From Vesta saturnalis (taxonomy: Eukaryota > Arthropoda > Insecta > Coleoptera > Lampyridae): a stretch of 64,000 nucleotides of DNA. The first letter of the stretch is position 1, and every line of letters starts with the position of its first letter. The position numbers and the translations under genes are program-made. The DNA lies in the NCBI GenBank assembly GCA_036346205.1, contig JARFJB010000664.1, forward strand, positions 886,501-950,500, in the 5' to 3' direction. A model generated the notes under the pieces. That model had not been told where the DNA came from. It saw nothing but the letters and a program-made list of their open reading frames with translations, and did no database searches. Of this stretch, positions 12,871-24,100 are shown one piece after another.

Positions 12871-13309
12871 GCTACCGCAAAGATCGGTAATTCTAATTTG
12901 AGTAATTTTATTTACCTGTCCCACTATGATACAACAGTTAACCGCATCAATTCCTGCCTCATTCAATTAACACAGCGTACCCTACCATCAGACGGCCAAA
13001 TATTTTTATCAGATTTGGGTTTTCGAGTAATGCGATATTAGACTTGTAAATAGATTCTAAGGATTTCATTATTGCGAAGAAAGTCAATATGATGCACGAC
13101 AATAATTTGAGTAAGAGTAGGATTATTATCATTAAAGTCAAGATACATCATTTAGCTACTTTTTTGACTTTGCATCATTGCGAATAAATTCAATATTATG
13201 CTCTTAAAGATTTTATAGTCTTATAATTATTGACAGTAGCTTCGAATTACACTTTTAAGGATAGGGACACTACAATACGATAACATTAGGTTAACTTCTA
13301 TTAATAACT

Positions 13310-14150
13310 TGTAAAATACCCGTGCGTCGCAACAGGGTGAAGTTTCTAGGTCTAACAGTCTGACCTTGGTGTTGAATTTCAACACCTATTTCCCACCCTC
13401 TGATGTTGGTAGACCCAACATGATATTTGACAATAATATTAAACTTTCAACCCAAAACTACCTTAGAGATGGTTAATTATCAGTCTGGACTTTCCACTTG
13501 TTTTTCATTTTCCATCTTCGTGATACCTTAGCATGGTCCTTGAACTAAATTGCTTAATGTCGTTTCTACTCGTTGGTAGTAAAACGTTTCGAGGAAAACA
13601 TGTTTTACATATATTAACTTAAGGAACTACCTAAATATCAATTTTCATTGTTTTCTTGTATTTTATTTTCGGATTTCTAAGATACTCATGGTTCACTTGT
13701 TTGCTATGCAATGTTATCTACCAGATGATTTCGGGAAAACCCGATTTCTATCCCACTAAGGTAAACATCTCAAAAACCTCAATTTTCATGTTTGAGTTCA
13801 CGTCCGATTATTAATGAGATATTGATTCACTGATTTAAACAGATGTTATCAACCTTTTGGAACCCGGGTTCATCCCACTGAAAAATTTCAAAAACCTGAA
13901 TTTCTACATGGTCCTCGATTGAGTTTGAGAATGAATCCTCCCTTAATATCAGATGTCCAACTGCGAGGTTTAGAATGTACCTATTTCTACAGGCTTGTAA
14001 GTTTCAAAGATTCTTAACGATCGTGTAAGTCTGGGATGTATGTTTCCCAAATTCGAAGTTCCAAGATCTAACGATCTGATCTGGGCGTTGATTGATGAGT
14101 GAGTCAGTTAATGAAAGTGAGTGAGGACAAAGCCTTTTATTAATATAGAT
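13310..14150. mobile_element. Insect-type dispersed repeat, probably non-autonomous
   Basis: The segment begins near 'aatacccgtgcgtcgcaac' and ends with 'gagtgagtcagttaatgaaa' followed by 'agccttttattaatataga'. It has no reading frame. The first 350 bp match 31-345 of this window. I recognise the overall pattern as a short non-coding repeat common in insect genomes, but I cannot assign the class with confidence. Confidence 0.5.
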
Positions 14151-14888
14151 AAGAGAAATAATATCCGTGTCTAATTAAAATACTTATATTTTAGGTGTAT
14201 TTTTTATTTATCTTTATATAAATTTGTAAGTTACGATAATAATATTTATCGTCTTCTGTAAATATTAATAGCTTTAAGAATTATTTGTAATGTCAAAATA
14301 AATTTATTTTAAAATTGGGCAATATTAATAATATATAGGGTGACTCATTAAGAATGGAAACACTCGCGTACAAAAGTTATTTATGGACTGATTTGAACAG
14401 GATTTTTTAGAAGATAGATCTCCAAAATTTCTGTCTTGAAAAATTTGAAGCCGAAATTTTGATTTTAAAGGTCTACTATGAATTTTCTTTAAAGTGAAAA
14501 ATAGCAAAATTTTGTTAACGATTCTTTTATGAAAAATCTGACTACACCACTGGATTTAGGAGTCCCTCGAATGCATTTGTACCAATTTTGCGAAAAAAAG
14601 TTGGTTCCTAAAAAAGTTATGACAATATTGGCATCACTAGTGTTGGCCTTTGTTGGTGAACCTATTATTTTATAAAAATCGAATAGAACCCAAAGAGAAA
14701 CAAAATTAAACACTGGTGTAATTATTAATAAGAACCAAGAAACCAGTATACATAAAAGAACCAACAATTACTCTAATAATAAACAACAGTTGACAAAAAA
14801 ATATGATTAGAAACTTACATTTTTTAAAATGAAAAAGGAGTTTGTCAATTGATTGACACTAATCACGTTATTAAATTTAAATTTTTGT

Positions 14889-15421
14889 AGCTTCCACTAA
14901 TCCTCCGTTTAAGTCGATACATTTTTCATAACGTTTTCTTATATTTTTTACAACATTCCGTAATTGATGGGCGTTAGTCTCCGCACACACTTCCCTAATC
15001 CTAGTTCACAATACCTCCCGGTTATTTAGCCGTGTCTCATAAACTTTGGACTTAATAAAGCCCCACAGAAAAAAATCAAGTGGGGTAAGGTCCGGAGATC
15101 GGGATGCCCAATGAATTAATGGACTGTTTCGACCTATCCAATGATTGGGGAAATTCTAGTTAAGTCACTCCCTGACTTGTCTCGCATTGTGTATTGCACA
15201 TCCATCCAACTGAAAATTCGTTCTGAAGGAAATGTAGAAATTGATCGCCATTCATATTCCCTTCAAAGAAGAACGGACCAATCAGTCTCTCGTTAAGTAT
15301 CTCACACCAAACGTTAACTTTATGACTATATTGTCTTCGGCAATTAGTCATCCACTCTGGATTTTCTGAAACTTAAAACCGCGAGTTGTGTGATGATACA
15401 ATTCCATTCGTTATGAATGTA
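14889..15421 (-). pseudogene. Mariner-like transposase, C-terminal part
   Basis: Resuming after the insertion with the T-F of the DEATF motif, the frame gives HKVNVWCEILNERLIGPFFF and FLQNEF (15,351-15,200). After frame breaks it gives SRSPDLTPLDFFLWG around 15,110-15,060, the third catalytic position region, and ends with a basic tail near 14,889. The segment around the second Asp is frameshifted. This is the catalytic half of the same transposase as 16,590-17,056. Confidence 0.75.
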
Positions 15422-15425
15422 GCTT

Positions 15426-16585
15426 TATAACATTATAACTAGGCCAACTTATAACATTAAAACAAAAGCGATGATGTAATAACTAAAACGCAAATGTAAT
15501 AAACAATTTGCAATTGATCAAATAATTTTAATTAATAAAAAATATACCAAATAACAATCGCTACTGCCGTTGGCTCAATCGGTAAATTAAGATAGGGAGA
15601 GTTCTAATATACTGAGTTGTTAACCTATCTGAAATGCTGCATGCTTCCCATCTGCTTAATTATTTTCACTTCATTTAATTAATAAAAAATATGTACTGTA
15701 AATAAAAACAATAAAATGATACCTCGAGCGCCAAGCTATTTTTAGATATACGTTATTGGAACCGCTAAACCAAGTTTGTTAATAATGATAAAACATTAAT
15801 CAAAATGAAAATAAAATAACATGATATACTTAAGTTTATTCAATATCCAGTTGAAAAGGTTAAAAAATCAGAAGTCTATTACTATTCTAAAAGTATAGTA
15901 TAAAAACATTACCTTTGAACGGTTCGGTACATAAACTGTATTACTGCTGGTAACTATGAAGCAGAATGGTGAACTTGGTGAGGTCAACGTGTTGGTAATT
16001 TATCCTTAATATATTGTGTCCATTAATTTATTGAATTTCTTTGAAGTTTAAATATGTAGAACTTGCGTTGTAAAATGTAATTCAAGTAAAAATTTCCATT
16101 TAAATTAGAAAAATAATAGAATAGTAAATTAGTGAATTATAAATGCCATTAAAATAAGTATTATAAAAATGCCATATAAAAGTGTGCATTATAAAAGAAT
16201 GCATTAAAAAAATGCCTAAAAAACAAATGTTTTTTAATTTAAAATATAATGAATTAGCCAATAACTTACCATCAAAATCTGATGGCACTAAATATAAAAA
16301 ATTAGGTAAAAACCATGCTTTCTTAGCTCCTCCAAATGTTTCCCCCCAAGAAGTTGTCACGCGTTGCGCGGATACCATGATCAGAATCCAATTTTTTTAA
16401 GAAAGGGAACTATAACTCTTTATGAAATATTACACCTAAAAAGATATGTTCTAGGAAATGCAAATTAAATTGCCTTTCTCAATTCTACATTTTAATAATT
16501 AAACACTTTTTTACTATTACGCCAAATAAAAGAACGATCCCAAACCAATGTATTTTTTAATACAACCACAAAAAAGGTTGTTACA
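15426..16585 (-). mobile_element. 1160-bp LTR-like element (probable solo LTR), copy B
   Basis: The element is flanked by the identical tetranucleotide GCTT at 15,422-15,425 and 16,586-16,589. On the minus strand it starts TGTAACAACC and ends ATGTTATA, giving imperfect short inverted ends. Removing it and one GCTT restores the mariner DEATF codons, so the borders are firm. A 4-5 bp duplication, TG start and lack of coding potential fit a solo LTR, although the last two bases are TA rather than CA. A tRNA-like 'tggctcaatcgg' lies near 15,571. Relatives are at 346-2355 and 49,560-50,713. Confidence 0.75.
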
Positions 16586-16589
16586 GCTT

Positions 16590-17056
16590 CATCGCTGAAT
16601 AAGATAATAAATTTCGGTAATTGAAATATTGTGCCTGTGCCCACATACAAAACTCCATTCGTTTCTCATTATCGTCTGGTTCCAGAGTATGAATAAACTT
16701 AGGTTTATAGGGTTTTAAGTTATTTTTTTTAGGCAGCGTTGGATACTTTCTCTAGGTAAATTTAAATCTAAACTAGCAATCCTGAGGCTATTATGAGAAT
16801 AGTTTGTAAAATAATTTAAAATTTACTACTCGTGAATACGTCTTCTCTGTTGATTGTCCCTTTTTAAAATGCATTTTGATACAGCACCAAATTCCATAAA
16901 AGTATTGTTTATTTTTGAAACTGTGCTATGCGTAATATTAGGGCTATCTGGATGTCTGTTGTTAAAAATTATGCATACCTCCCTTGCCGTCCGATTATTT
17001 TCTCCAGAAAGGCGTACTACTTCAATTTTCTCTTGTAAAGTTAGATTTTGAGCCAT
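16590..17056 (-). pseudogene. Mariner-like transposase, N-terminal part
   Basis: An ATG at 17,056 opens a 76-residue frame with an insect mariner-type helix-turn-helix start (LTLQEKIEVV, REVCIIFNNRHPDSP, HSTVSKI). After a frame break, the 16,710-16,590 region reads PYKPKFIHTLEPDDNEKRMEFC and reaches the SDEA motif holding the first catalytic Asp. The gene is cut exactly after the Ala codon of that motif by the LTR-like element. The N-terminal domain would bind the terminal repeats. Frameshifts show it was decaying independently of the insertion. Confidence 0.75.
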
Positions 17057-17099
17057 CGCAAAGAACTATAGAACTTATTCAACCATGCACAAAAAATAT

Positions 17100-18480
17100 T
17101 ACAACGTGCCACTACTTGTGAAGTTTGACGTTTGTTGTCTAAGCTTTTGTTTTTCACAGCCTACCAAATTTTGTTCATATTATTTTTAAGCATAAGTTTT
17201 AGCATAATAACCACGAAATAATAATAAATTGACCAACTTACCTACCAATTGATTTAGAGTACCTACCTTCAAACCTAACAATATAAAATGAAAGCATAAC
17301 AAAAATGGTTTCATTAGATTATCCTACACCAACTCTCGTTAATCTAACACCATAATTTGGTGGTAGTTGTTGCCATGCTAGGCTTACATTTAGAAGCCTA
17401 CATTTATGAGCTGTTTTTGTAATAAAATGACCGACACAATCTTACAATCAAATCGTGCTTACAAAACCAGACTTTATTTAATTACCTTCCAGTCGTTAGA
17501 AAAAAAATTATTATTGAAATAAGCCATATATTTTAGATTATGAAATTGTAATAGAACAGTTACGTTTCATAATTATACACATAATAAGAAATAGTAGGGA
17601 AGATTTAAGTTTGGAAGCTGTAGAGCATTATTTAGAAATAAAGCCGAGGGAATCCTCGTTATAAACCTGGATTCTACAAATATTCCTATAATTTCGACAA
17701 TCTTGAAATGCCAGTTATAACTCTGTATTCCACAGAGCTACAAGGTATTCTAGATATTTACACAACGTTTTTTTTTTCTCCCTACAAAGATGAAAACGAA
17801 AATGCTTTGAATATTATTAAATGAGGCAGACGAAAATTCTAAAAAGTTAAGAAATGTATAAATGTCAAAAAAAAGAACAAAAAAATCTTTTTGCGTTTGT
17901 TTAATGTAGGTATATGTATGTACTCAACCGGAGGCCAGAGTACTAAAATGTCGGTAAAATTAAATACTTGAAATGCTTATGGATTTTTAAACATTGTTGT
18001 ATTGTTTGCTTTTGATTGCGGTACAAGCATAGTATAAATTCCATTACATAAACCCGTCACTGACACATTATGTATAATGTAAACGATACACCTCCGGCTG
18101 TTTTAATTGATTTAAAAATGAACCGCAATCATGTTTGACAGTACAAGTAATCGGACTGTGATGCCTTAGCGGTTTCGTTCTAGTCTCTTCCTCTTTGGCT
18201 ACATGAATAATTTATTAGAAACGCGATTAAACAGTATTTATGAATGTTATTGATTTAAGAAAGGTGTTCTGTTGCTAGTTAAAAGTAGTGATTCACATTA
18301 TTTTGCTTTAGCAAGTTTACGTTCATGACGTCTTTCTTGACTTTTTGTGCCTATGATGTTTGTATTAACGGTTGCGTTAGTGTTATGTTAGTTATATCGA
18401 CGTGTGGTAAGTATCTGCGGTCGATGTCGAACTGTGCAAGAATTGGTTTACAGCGTCCGTTACAGTGTGTGCGTGAACGA
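17100..18480. other. AT-rich spacer, nothing recognised
   Basis: No element borders, RNA genes or plausible coding exons were seen. Confidence 0.5.
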
Positions 18481-19110
18481 GTACGTTGCCTGTGTGTGTG
18501 GTGTGTTGGTTTCGTGGTCGGTTCGTTCGTTGTGTTCGGGTTCGTTGGTTGTTTTGGTTTCGTTCGTTGTTCGATTCGTTCGGTGTCGTTGAGTGTCGTT
18601 CGTGGTCGTTGGTTGGTTCAGTTTCTTCGTTTCGGTTCTTAGATTATTGTTGGCTTTCTGTTTAGTTTAACTTCTTTGGTCGTTTGTTGTTGGTTGTCCA
18701 TTCGGTCATTTTGATGTGTGCTTTCGTGTTCTGTGATTCAGTCCTTTACTCTCTTGGTTTATTTGTTTTTGGTTTGATTTGTTTGCCTTTGTTCTCGTTT
18801 GGTTGTTGGTTGTTCGTTCGTTGTTTGCTGTTGGTTGCTTTCGTTTGCTATCGTGTTAGTCCTTTCCGTTTCGGTTTGTTTGATTTTTCGGTTTTTCAGT
18901 TTGTTTGTCTTCGGTTCTGTTCGGTTCTGCGTTCGTTCGGTTCGTTTGGTTTCGTTCGTTTGTTCGGTTGTCGTTCGTTTCGGTCGTTGCTCGTTCGGTT
19001 TCGTTGTTTTCGTTTTGGTTCGTTTGTCGTTGGTTGTTGGCTTGTTGGTTTGCTTCGGTGTGTTGTCGTTTGGTCTTGCTTTGTTTGTTCGTTTGGTCCT
19101 TTGTCCGTTG
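18480..19110. repeat. GTTCG/GTTTG-rich degenerate simple sequence
   Basis: Irregular GTTCG, GTTTG and GTTGG units precede the regular 9-bp array and grade into it. Long open frames here are compositional. Confidence 0.8.
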
Positions 19111-19665
19111 GTTTGTTTGGTTTGTTTGGTTTGCTTTGCTTTGTTTGCTTTGTTTGCTTTGTTTGTTTGTCTTTGTTTGCTTTGTTTGCTTTGTTTGCTT
19201 TGTTTGCTTTGTTTGCTTTGTTTGCTTTGTTTGCTTTGTTTGCTTTGTTTGCTTTTGTTTGCTTTGTTTGCTTTTGTTTGCTTTGTTTGCTTTGTTTGCT
19301 TTGTTTGCTTTGTTTGCTTTGTTTGCTTTGTTTGCTTTGTTTGTTTGTTTGCTTTTTGTTTGCTTTGTTTGCTTTGTTTGCTTTGTTTGCTTTGTTTGTT
19401 TCTTTGTTTGCTTTGTTTGCTTTGTTTTACTTTGTTTGCTTTGTTTGCTTTGTTTGCTTTGTTTGATTTGTTTGCTTTGTTTGCTTTGTTTGCTTTGTTT
19501 GCTTTGTTTACTTTGTTTGCTTTGTGTGCTTTGTTTGCTTTGTTTGCTTTGTTTGCTTTGTTTGCTTTGTTTGCTTTGTTTGCTTTGTTTGCTTTGTTTG
19601 CTTTGTTTGCTTTGTTTGCTTTGTTTGCTTTGTTTACTTTGTTTGCTTTGTTTGCTTTGTTTCGT
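19110..19665. repeat. 9-bp minisatellite (CTTTGTTTG)n
   Basis: About 55-60 copies of CTTTGTTTG with few variants. The period is a multiple of three and no frame contains a stop, so all three plus frames (repeating Phe-Ala-Leu, Leu-Cys-Leu, Val-Cys-Phe patterns) and a minus frame (Lys-Gln-Ser) stay open for 260-300 codons. No promoter, splice or start context supports translation. Confidence 0.95.
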
Positions 19666-19699
19666 AATCCTTTTGGAGAAACAATTAAATGAAATCATT

Positions 19700-20775
19700 T
19701 GAAAGGAATTTCAAAAATGCTAATAAGAGTCTATTAACACCAATGTCTTAAGCTCGGGGAGCCTGGTAGTGCTAACCCCACGTAACGATCCTTGTATCAC
19801 AGAGTTTTTTAATTGGGGTACTAGGTCTTGGTATTAGATAGTATTACGTGACAGGTAATGTAGTATTGTCTTAAATACTGATCTTTATCGCAAGATGCGT
19901 TCAATGTTGTATGCAATCCTTATATAACAGAAGAATAAGTAGGTTATACTGGTGGATGGTTATAATCAACTTTTAAAATATGGTAATTGATAGTAGTAGT
20001 GTTGTAGTCAACATTTTGGCAAACTTATAAACTATATCAAACAATGGGGTCGCAATGAATAAACAAGCTAACTTTTACATTATACCGAAGCATCCCACTG
20101 TAATCAGTAAGAAGGTAACGTTCAAGCCGACTTATTTTACGATCTTATGAATTTAAAAAGAATCAACTATAATCTAAACCAGCTGTTTCTGGATCTCGAC
20201 CATCCGTAATATGGTTTTTTCAAGTTGCCCAATTGCGCTATTGTATTTTTAAAAAGTGTTCATGCCTGTGGCGAGTTTTAAACCATGTTGCATGTAAACG
20301 TTTTCTGTAAAAGCACATAATGGAAAGCAAACAGAGTAATCACTTTCGAGCGGCGTCTTTGATACAAAAACCTACAAATTTGCAAGTGGGTAACAACGCA
20401 ATGTTAACTAAGGCAGAAATGATAACCTAAAAGTGAATGTAACGCCGAATTATAATATAAACTGTCCACATTTACATTAGCAAAATTGTCATTTTTTCGT
20501 GGATGGTTGAGATCCAGAAACAGTTGACATAGTGTATATGACTTACGTACATTATAAAATACATTATCAAAATAATATACTACATACTTCCATCACAACG
20601 AAGAAAATCTAATTCTCTCTAACAGTGTAGTGGTGCAATCTTAGTCACACTCAGGCAGATAACAAGAAAAGTTATTTATACAAAAGTCATAGATATCACA
20701 ATTATTTATCCTAACTTTAGTCTAGATTTCGTAGATTAGAGAGTTTATTAAAACCATCTCTATTTCTGGTTGCAG
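19700..20775. other. AT-rich DNA containing one short inverted-repeat element
   Basis: Apart from the inverted pair listed separately (20,180-20,526), nothing is recognised. Confidence 0.5.
20180..20526. mobile_element. Possible MITE bounded by about 26-bp inverted repeats
   Basis: The left arm, 'cagctgtttctggatctcg' plus 'accatcc' (20,180-20,205), is nearly the inverse complement of 20,501-20,526 ('ggatggttgagatccag' plus 'aaacagttg'). The enclosed 300 bp is non-coding. Size and structure suit a MITE. No target duplication was resolved. Confidence 0.5.
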
Positions 20776-20969
20776 GTTTAGATATAATCGTAATGGCCTT
20801 GCAAACTTTGAATAGGAAAAATATTCCAATATTTCTTTTAGAGAATGGTTTTAATAACGCAATAAAAAACAAAGAAAAATGGAAACATGTAGCCAGTAAC
20901 GTACCGAGAATTTGTTGTTGCCCGGGGCGAATATTGACAGCTGCGCCTGAAATTAAACTCGACGCGTGT
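20776..20969 (+). other. Candidate isolated exon, unrecognised
   Basis: An open stretch lies between 'ggttgcag' (3' splice-like) and 'cgt|gtaagtg' (strong 5' splice-like). Its translation contains IFLLENGFNNAIKNKEKWK and a Cys-Cys-Cys-Pro-Gly run. Composition is more protein-like than the surrounding DNA. I do not recognise the product, and no neighbouring exon was identified, so it could be chance. Confidence 0.25.
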
Positions 20970-21039
20970 AAGTGAAAATTTAATATTACATTGATTAAGC
21001 ATTAAATTGCCATCCATGGCGGCAACTAGTATAGTAATA

Positions 21040-21435
21040 GTCAGGGTGTTCCAGAATGATGGTCAAATATTTTACCAGAGTATTCTAGAAGCCTTTGAGG
21101 GGGAGGGGGTTATCTTCATATGAAATTTTTCAATATGGGTCCTACCTGTTCGAGTATCAAAATGACGGAAATAATTTTTTTTATTAAAAACGGTTCAACT
21201 TAGAAATTTTAATTTTGGTACACATTGTCAGCTAGTCGAATACTTTGTGGTGGTGTCTATTCTTTGGCTCACGTATCTGGAGGGCGGGAATCAGTAACCC
21301 CTAGTTTTATTTCTTTCAGAACTTTTTCCTGCAATGGTCGATTTCAACAAAACCTTTTACAAATACTACACTTCATTTTAAAGCTTTTTTTACTCTTGTC
21401 ATACACCCAACAGTTTGCGCGGAAAAAAATAAAAA
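21040..21435. repeat. Mariner left terminal inverted repeat
   Basis: Matches the inverse complement of 26,076-26,471, with blocks 'attttaccagagtattcta', 'acacattgtcagctagtcga', 'tttcctgcaatgg' and 'cagtttgcgcggaaaa'. Length about 395 bp. Confidence 0.8.
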
Positions 21436-21519
21436 TTGTTTTTTTACAAACATCTTTTCTGATAAACACATCGGTTACTGATAAACGCAGTTGGCGGTTG
21501 CTATGTTGTTAGGCCATTG

Positions 21520-22475
21520 ACATTGACATTATTGACAGTTTTTGCAAATTTCGTCAAGCCATAAGACTGTATGCGGAAAGATTTCCCAATCGTCGCACTT
21601 ATAATAACCGAACGTTTGTTCGTATTCGTTTAAAATTACGGTCAAGAACGAAATGCAGGAAGGGGAGTTGTAATCGGTTTTCAGCAGGAACTGGCAGTTT
21701 TGAATTTCTTTGAAGAGGATCCTAGGAGAAGTATCAGAAAAGCATCTAGGTATTTCGATATACCTATAACTAATATCTGGAGAATACTGTCGACAAACGG
21801 ATTGCGCCCGTACCATTTCAGAAGAGTTCAAGAATTGTTACCCATAGATCATGATCTTCGCGTCAGATTTTGTGCAGAAATACTTCACAGGCGTATTAGA
21901 AGCCCTCAGTTTACAGAATGAATACTGTTCACTGCTGAAGCTCTATTTACACGACAGGGTATTCTAAACCATCACAACATGCACGAATGGTCCGATGAAA
22001 ATCCCATTTCTGTCATGACTGGAAAATACCAACATACTTTTTCTCTAAATGTTTGGGCTGGCATTCTAGTAGGGTTTTTAATAGGACGTTTTAGACGTTT
22101 AATGGGAGCTGAATATTTGCACTTTTTAGAAAATAACCTTTTAGAATTGTTGGAAGATGTACCTCTCCAACACAGATAAGAGATGCAGGGCGGAGCTCCT
22201 GTCCATTTTACTTTGGCTGTTCGGCGATGACTTCACGGAAATTTCTCAGGCCGTTAGATCGGGAGAGGTCAGGATGCACCCATATATTGGCTCCCAAGGT
22301 CTCCCGACTTAATTGCCCTCGACTTCTATTTATGGGGCCATCAGAAAAACCGAAATTACAACGATAGAAGAAACAACAAAGAGTTTTTAATATTTGCAAT
22401 GTTCACACTACGATCCGTAAATTTTAATTTCATTAAAAGACTACAATCATGTCTACAATGTGTCGGAGGCCATTT
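21520..22475 (+). pseudogene. Mariner-like (insect DUF4817-type) transposase pseudogene
   Basis: The order follows the family: RLYAERFPNRRTYNNRTFVRI (about 21,560-21,625), a helix-turn-helix stretch NFFEEDPRRSIRKASRYFDI, RVQELLPIDHDLRVRFC, then the first catalytic motif, which here reads FTAEAL and so has Ala in place of the first Asp (near 21,938). WSDENP, FSLNVWAGI, FLENNLLELLEDVP, a GGAP stretch where the second Asp is also absent, and SPDLIALDFYLWG follow, ending near GGHFEHLL (22,487). Several frame breaks and stops occur. It cannot have catalysed its own movement in this state. Confidence 0.85.
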
Positions 22476-22509
22476 TGAACACTTATTGTATGTTATTATT
22501 ATTATTAAC

Positions 22510-22519
22510 TACGGGATTA
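22510..22519. repeat. LINE target-site duplication, left copy
   Basis: TACGGGATTA here is repeated exactly at 25,987-25,996, flanking the LINE. The uninterrupted target is recognisable in the mariner-derived copy near 29,770. Confidence 0.85.
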
Positions 22520-22686
22520 AGTACTCGTTTTACTTTTGAAGGATAAAGACGTGTTGGACGCTGCTCTTGAGTGATATCCAATACGGATACGTGCAAAACG
22601 CGAAGCGCGATAAGGATACAGATTGCTGCTGAGAAAGTGCAACGCATGATGATGTGACCTACTACACGGTAAGATAACAATCAGCA

Positions 22687-24100
22687 GTGCAATATGCACA
22701 CACCAGCATAATGGATGACAATATTGTCTTAAACCAACGACCTCCAACACGAGCTGAGTTTATATTATCTCAGCAAAATCAGGCTTTCTTACAAGAGAAT
22801 CAACTAAAAACTCAAAATGAGATTAAGTTATGGAACGCTTGGCAGCAATCCCTAAAAGGTGATATTAACCAGCTAATGCAAAGGGTAAAAAGCCTCGAGA
22901 ATCCAGTGGCGGAACCTAATGCAAATCAGTAAACAGAAAATAAAACTGAATACTGTACTGACGAAGAAGAGTTAACGAAAGAAACAGAGTGGATTGTCAA
23001 GAAAACAAAGAAAACTAATTATAAAAACGAAAAGCATCCGAGTCAGAGACTTCTCCACAACAACAACCAACAACTTCAAAACAAGCAGAGAACGTACCGA
23101 AAGAAAAGAAAATACCTACCGCCACCAGTTAATTTGGTGAATGTAAACGATTATAAAACCGTGTATGAATTAATGGAGAGAGCGGAAATTGCATATAATG
23201 TAACCGCTATGAATAATAATGTATTTAAGATTAATGTGCGTGACGATTGAATTATCGAAGGCTGATAAATACCTTACGTAATCATAATGTTGAATATTAC
23301 ACCTATGAGGACAAACAAAACAGGCCCATAAAGGTTATGGATAGGGGCATACATCCAACCTGCCCAATAGACCTGATAGTCGATGACCTGAAAAAAAATG
23401 CAAAATTGTAAGCGCTACCAACATCATTAAGAAAACTAAAACAGAGAATGGCTCCATAACAAAGTGCTTTTGACAAATCAGAAGTTATCAAGGATATTTA
23501 CGCAATTAGTATTATTGCAGGATTGGAGGTAAAGATTGAACCTGTACGTAAGAAAACAACCCTTATCCCACAATTCAAAAAGTGCCAGGCTTATGGCCAC
23601 ACCCAAACTTTCTGCTATAAAGAAGGAGGTGCGTAAAGTGTGCAGGGCGGCATGCTACTAAGGATTGCAAGTCAACCAAACTTGCAAAAGCTAAATGCGC
23701 CAACTGTGATGAAGCTCACCCTGCAAACTACAGAGTGTCTAGTTGAGAAAGAACTCCAAAAGCAGAGAGAAAAATACAGCAAGAGAGGAAAAGGAACAAC
23801 CGAGAACAGCTAATGCTCAAAAACGACAGTAGAAGACTCAACAGAACTTTCCTACCCTACCTAAGGCTGCTCCAACAAAGTAAAGCAATGTTACAGGAGC
23901 AAGCAGCTATGCACAAATGGTTAAAAACAATCCGCAAGAAAACTCGCCAGAAGAAACCAAACTAGACGCAATAAATAACACGTTGCAAGCAATTCTAGGT
24001 AAAATCGATAAACAAGAAGCGTCTATCCAAACTATTCTAAACAGAGTTGAAAAACTTGAAACCAGCAAAAGGCAGCAGCCAAAAGCAAGAAATAAAATGG
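22687..24100 (+). pseudogene. LINE ORF1 (gag-like nucleic-acid-binding protein), degenerate
   Basis: The first open stretch (22,687-22,932) is polar and coiled-coil-like. It is followed, across stops, by a basic segment and VNVNDYKTVYELMERAEIA (about 23,135-23,190), typical of the Jockey ORF1 RNA-binding region. Zinc-knuckle-like clusters appear at 23,580-23,750 (C-x3-GH-x4-C and CANCDEAHPANY), where one Cys of the first knuckle region is altered. A final frame (23,917-24,243) has a helical segment LDAINNTLQAILGKIDKQE and runs without a stop into the start of ORF2. Stops after the first 81 residues make it non-functional. Confidence 0.8.

Larger units (their letters stand above)
14337..17056 (-). 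mobile_element. Tc1/mariner-superfamily transposon split by an insertion
   Basis: N-terminal transposase sequence lies at 17,056-16,590 and C-terminal sequence at 15,421-14,889, both on the minus strand. The 1160-bp insert between them has a perfect 4-bp target duplication. Downstream of the transposase stop, sequence runs to a 'tatagggtgactcattaagaatgg' block at 14,334, which resembles a mariner-type terminus. I did not find its partner beyond 17,056, so the right end is undefined. Confidence 0.6.

Noticed and set aside
12154..13041. Open frames in the TCG/TCA-rich block on both strands
   Set aside because: Low-complexity Val/Ile/Ser/His runs reflecting trinucleotide repetition.
18684..19702. 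Three overlapping 260-297 codon frames and a 280-codon reverse frame
   Set aside because: All come from the 9-bp minisatellite and its degenerate 5' flank. Phe/Leu/Cys or Lys/Gln/Ser periodicity has no start, splice or domain support.
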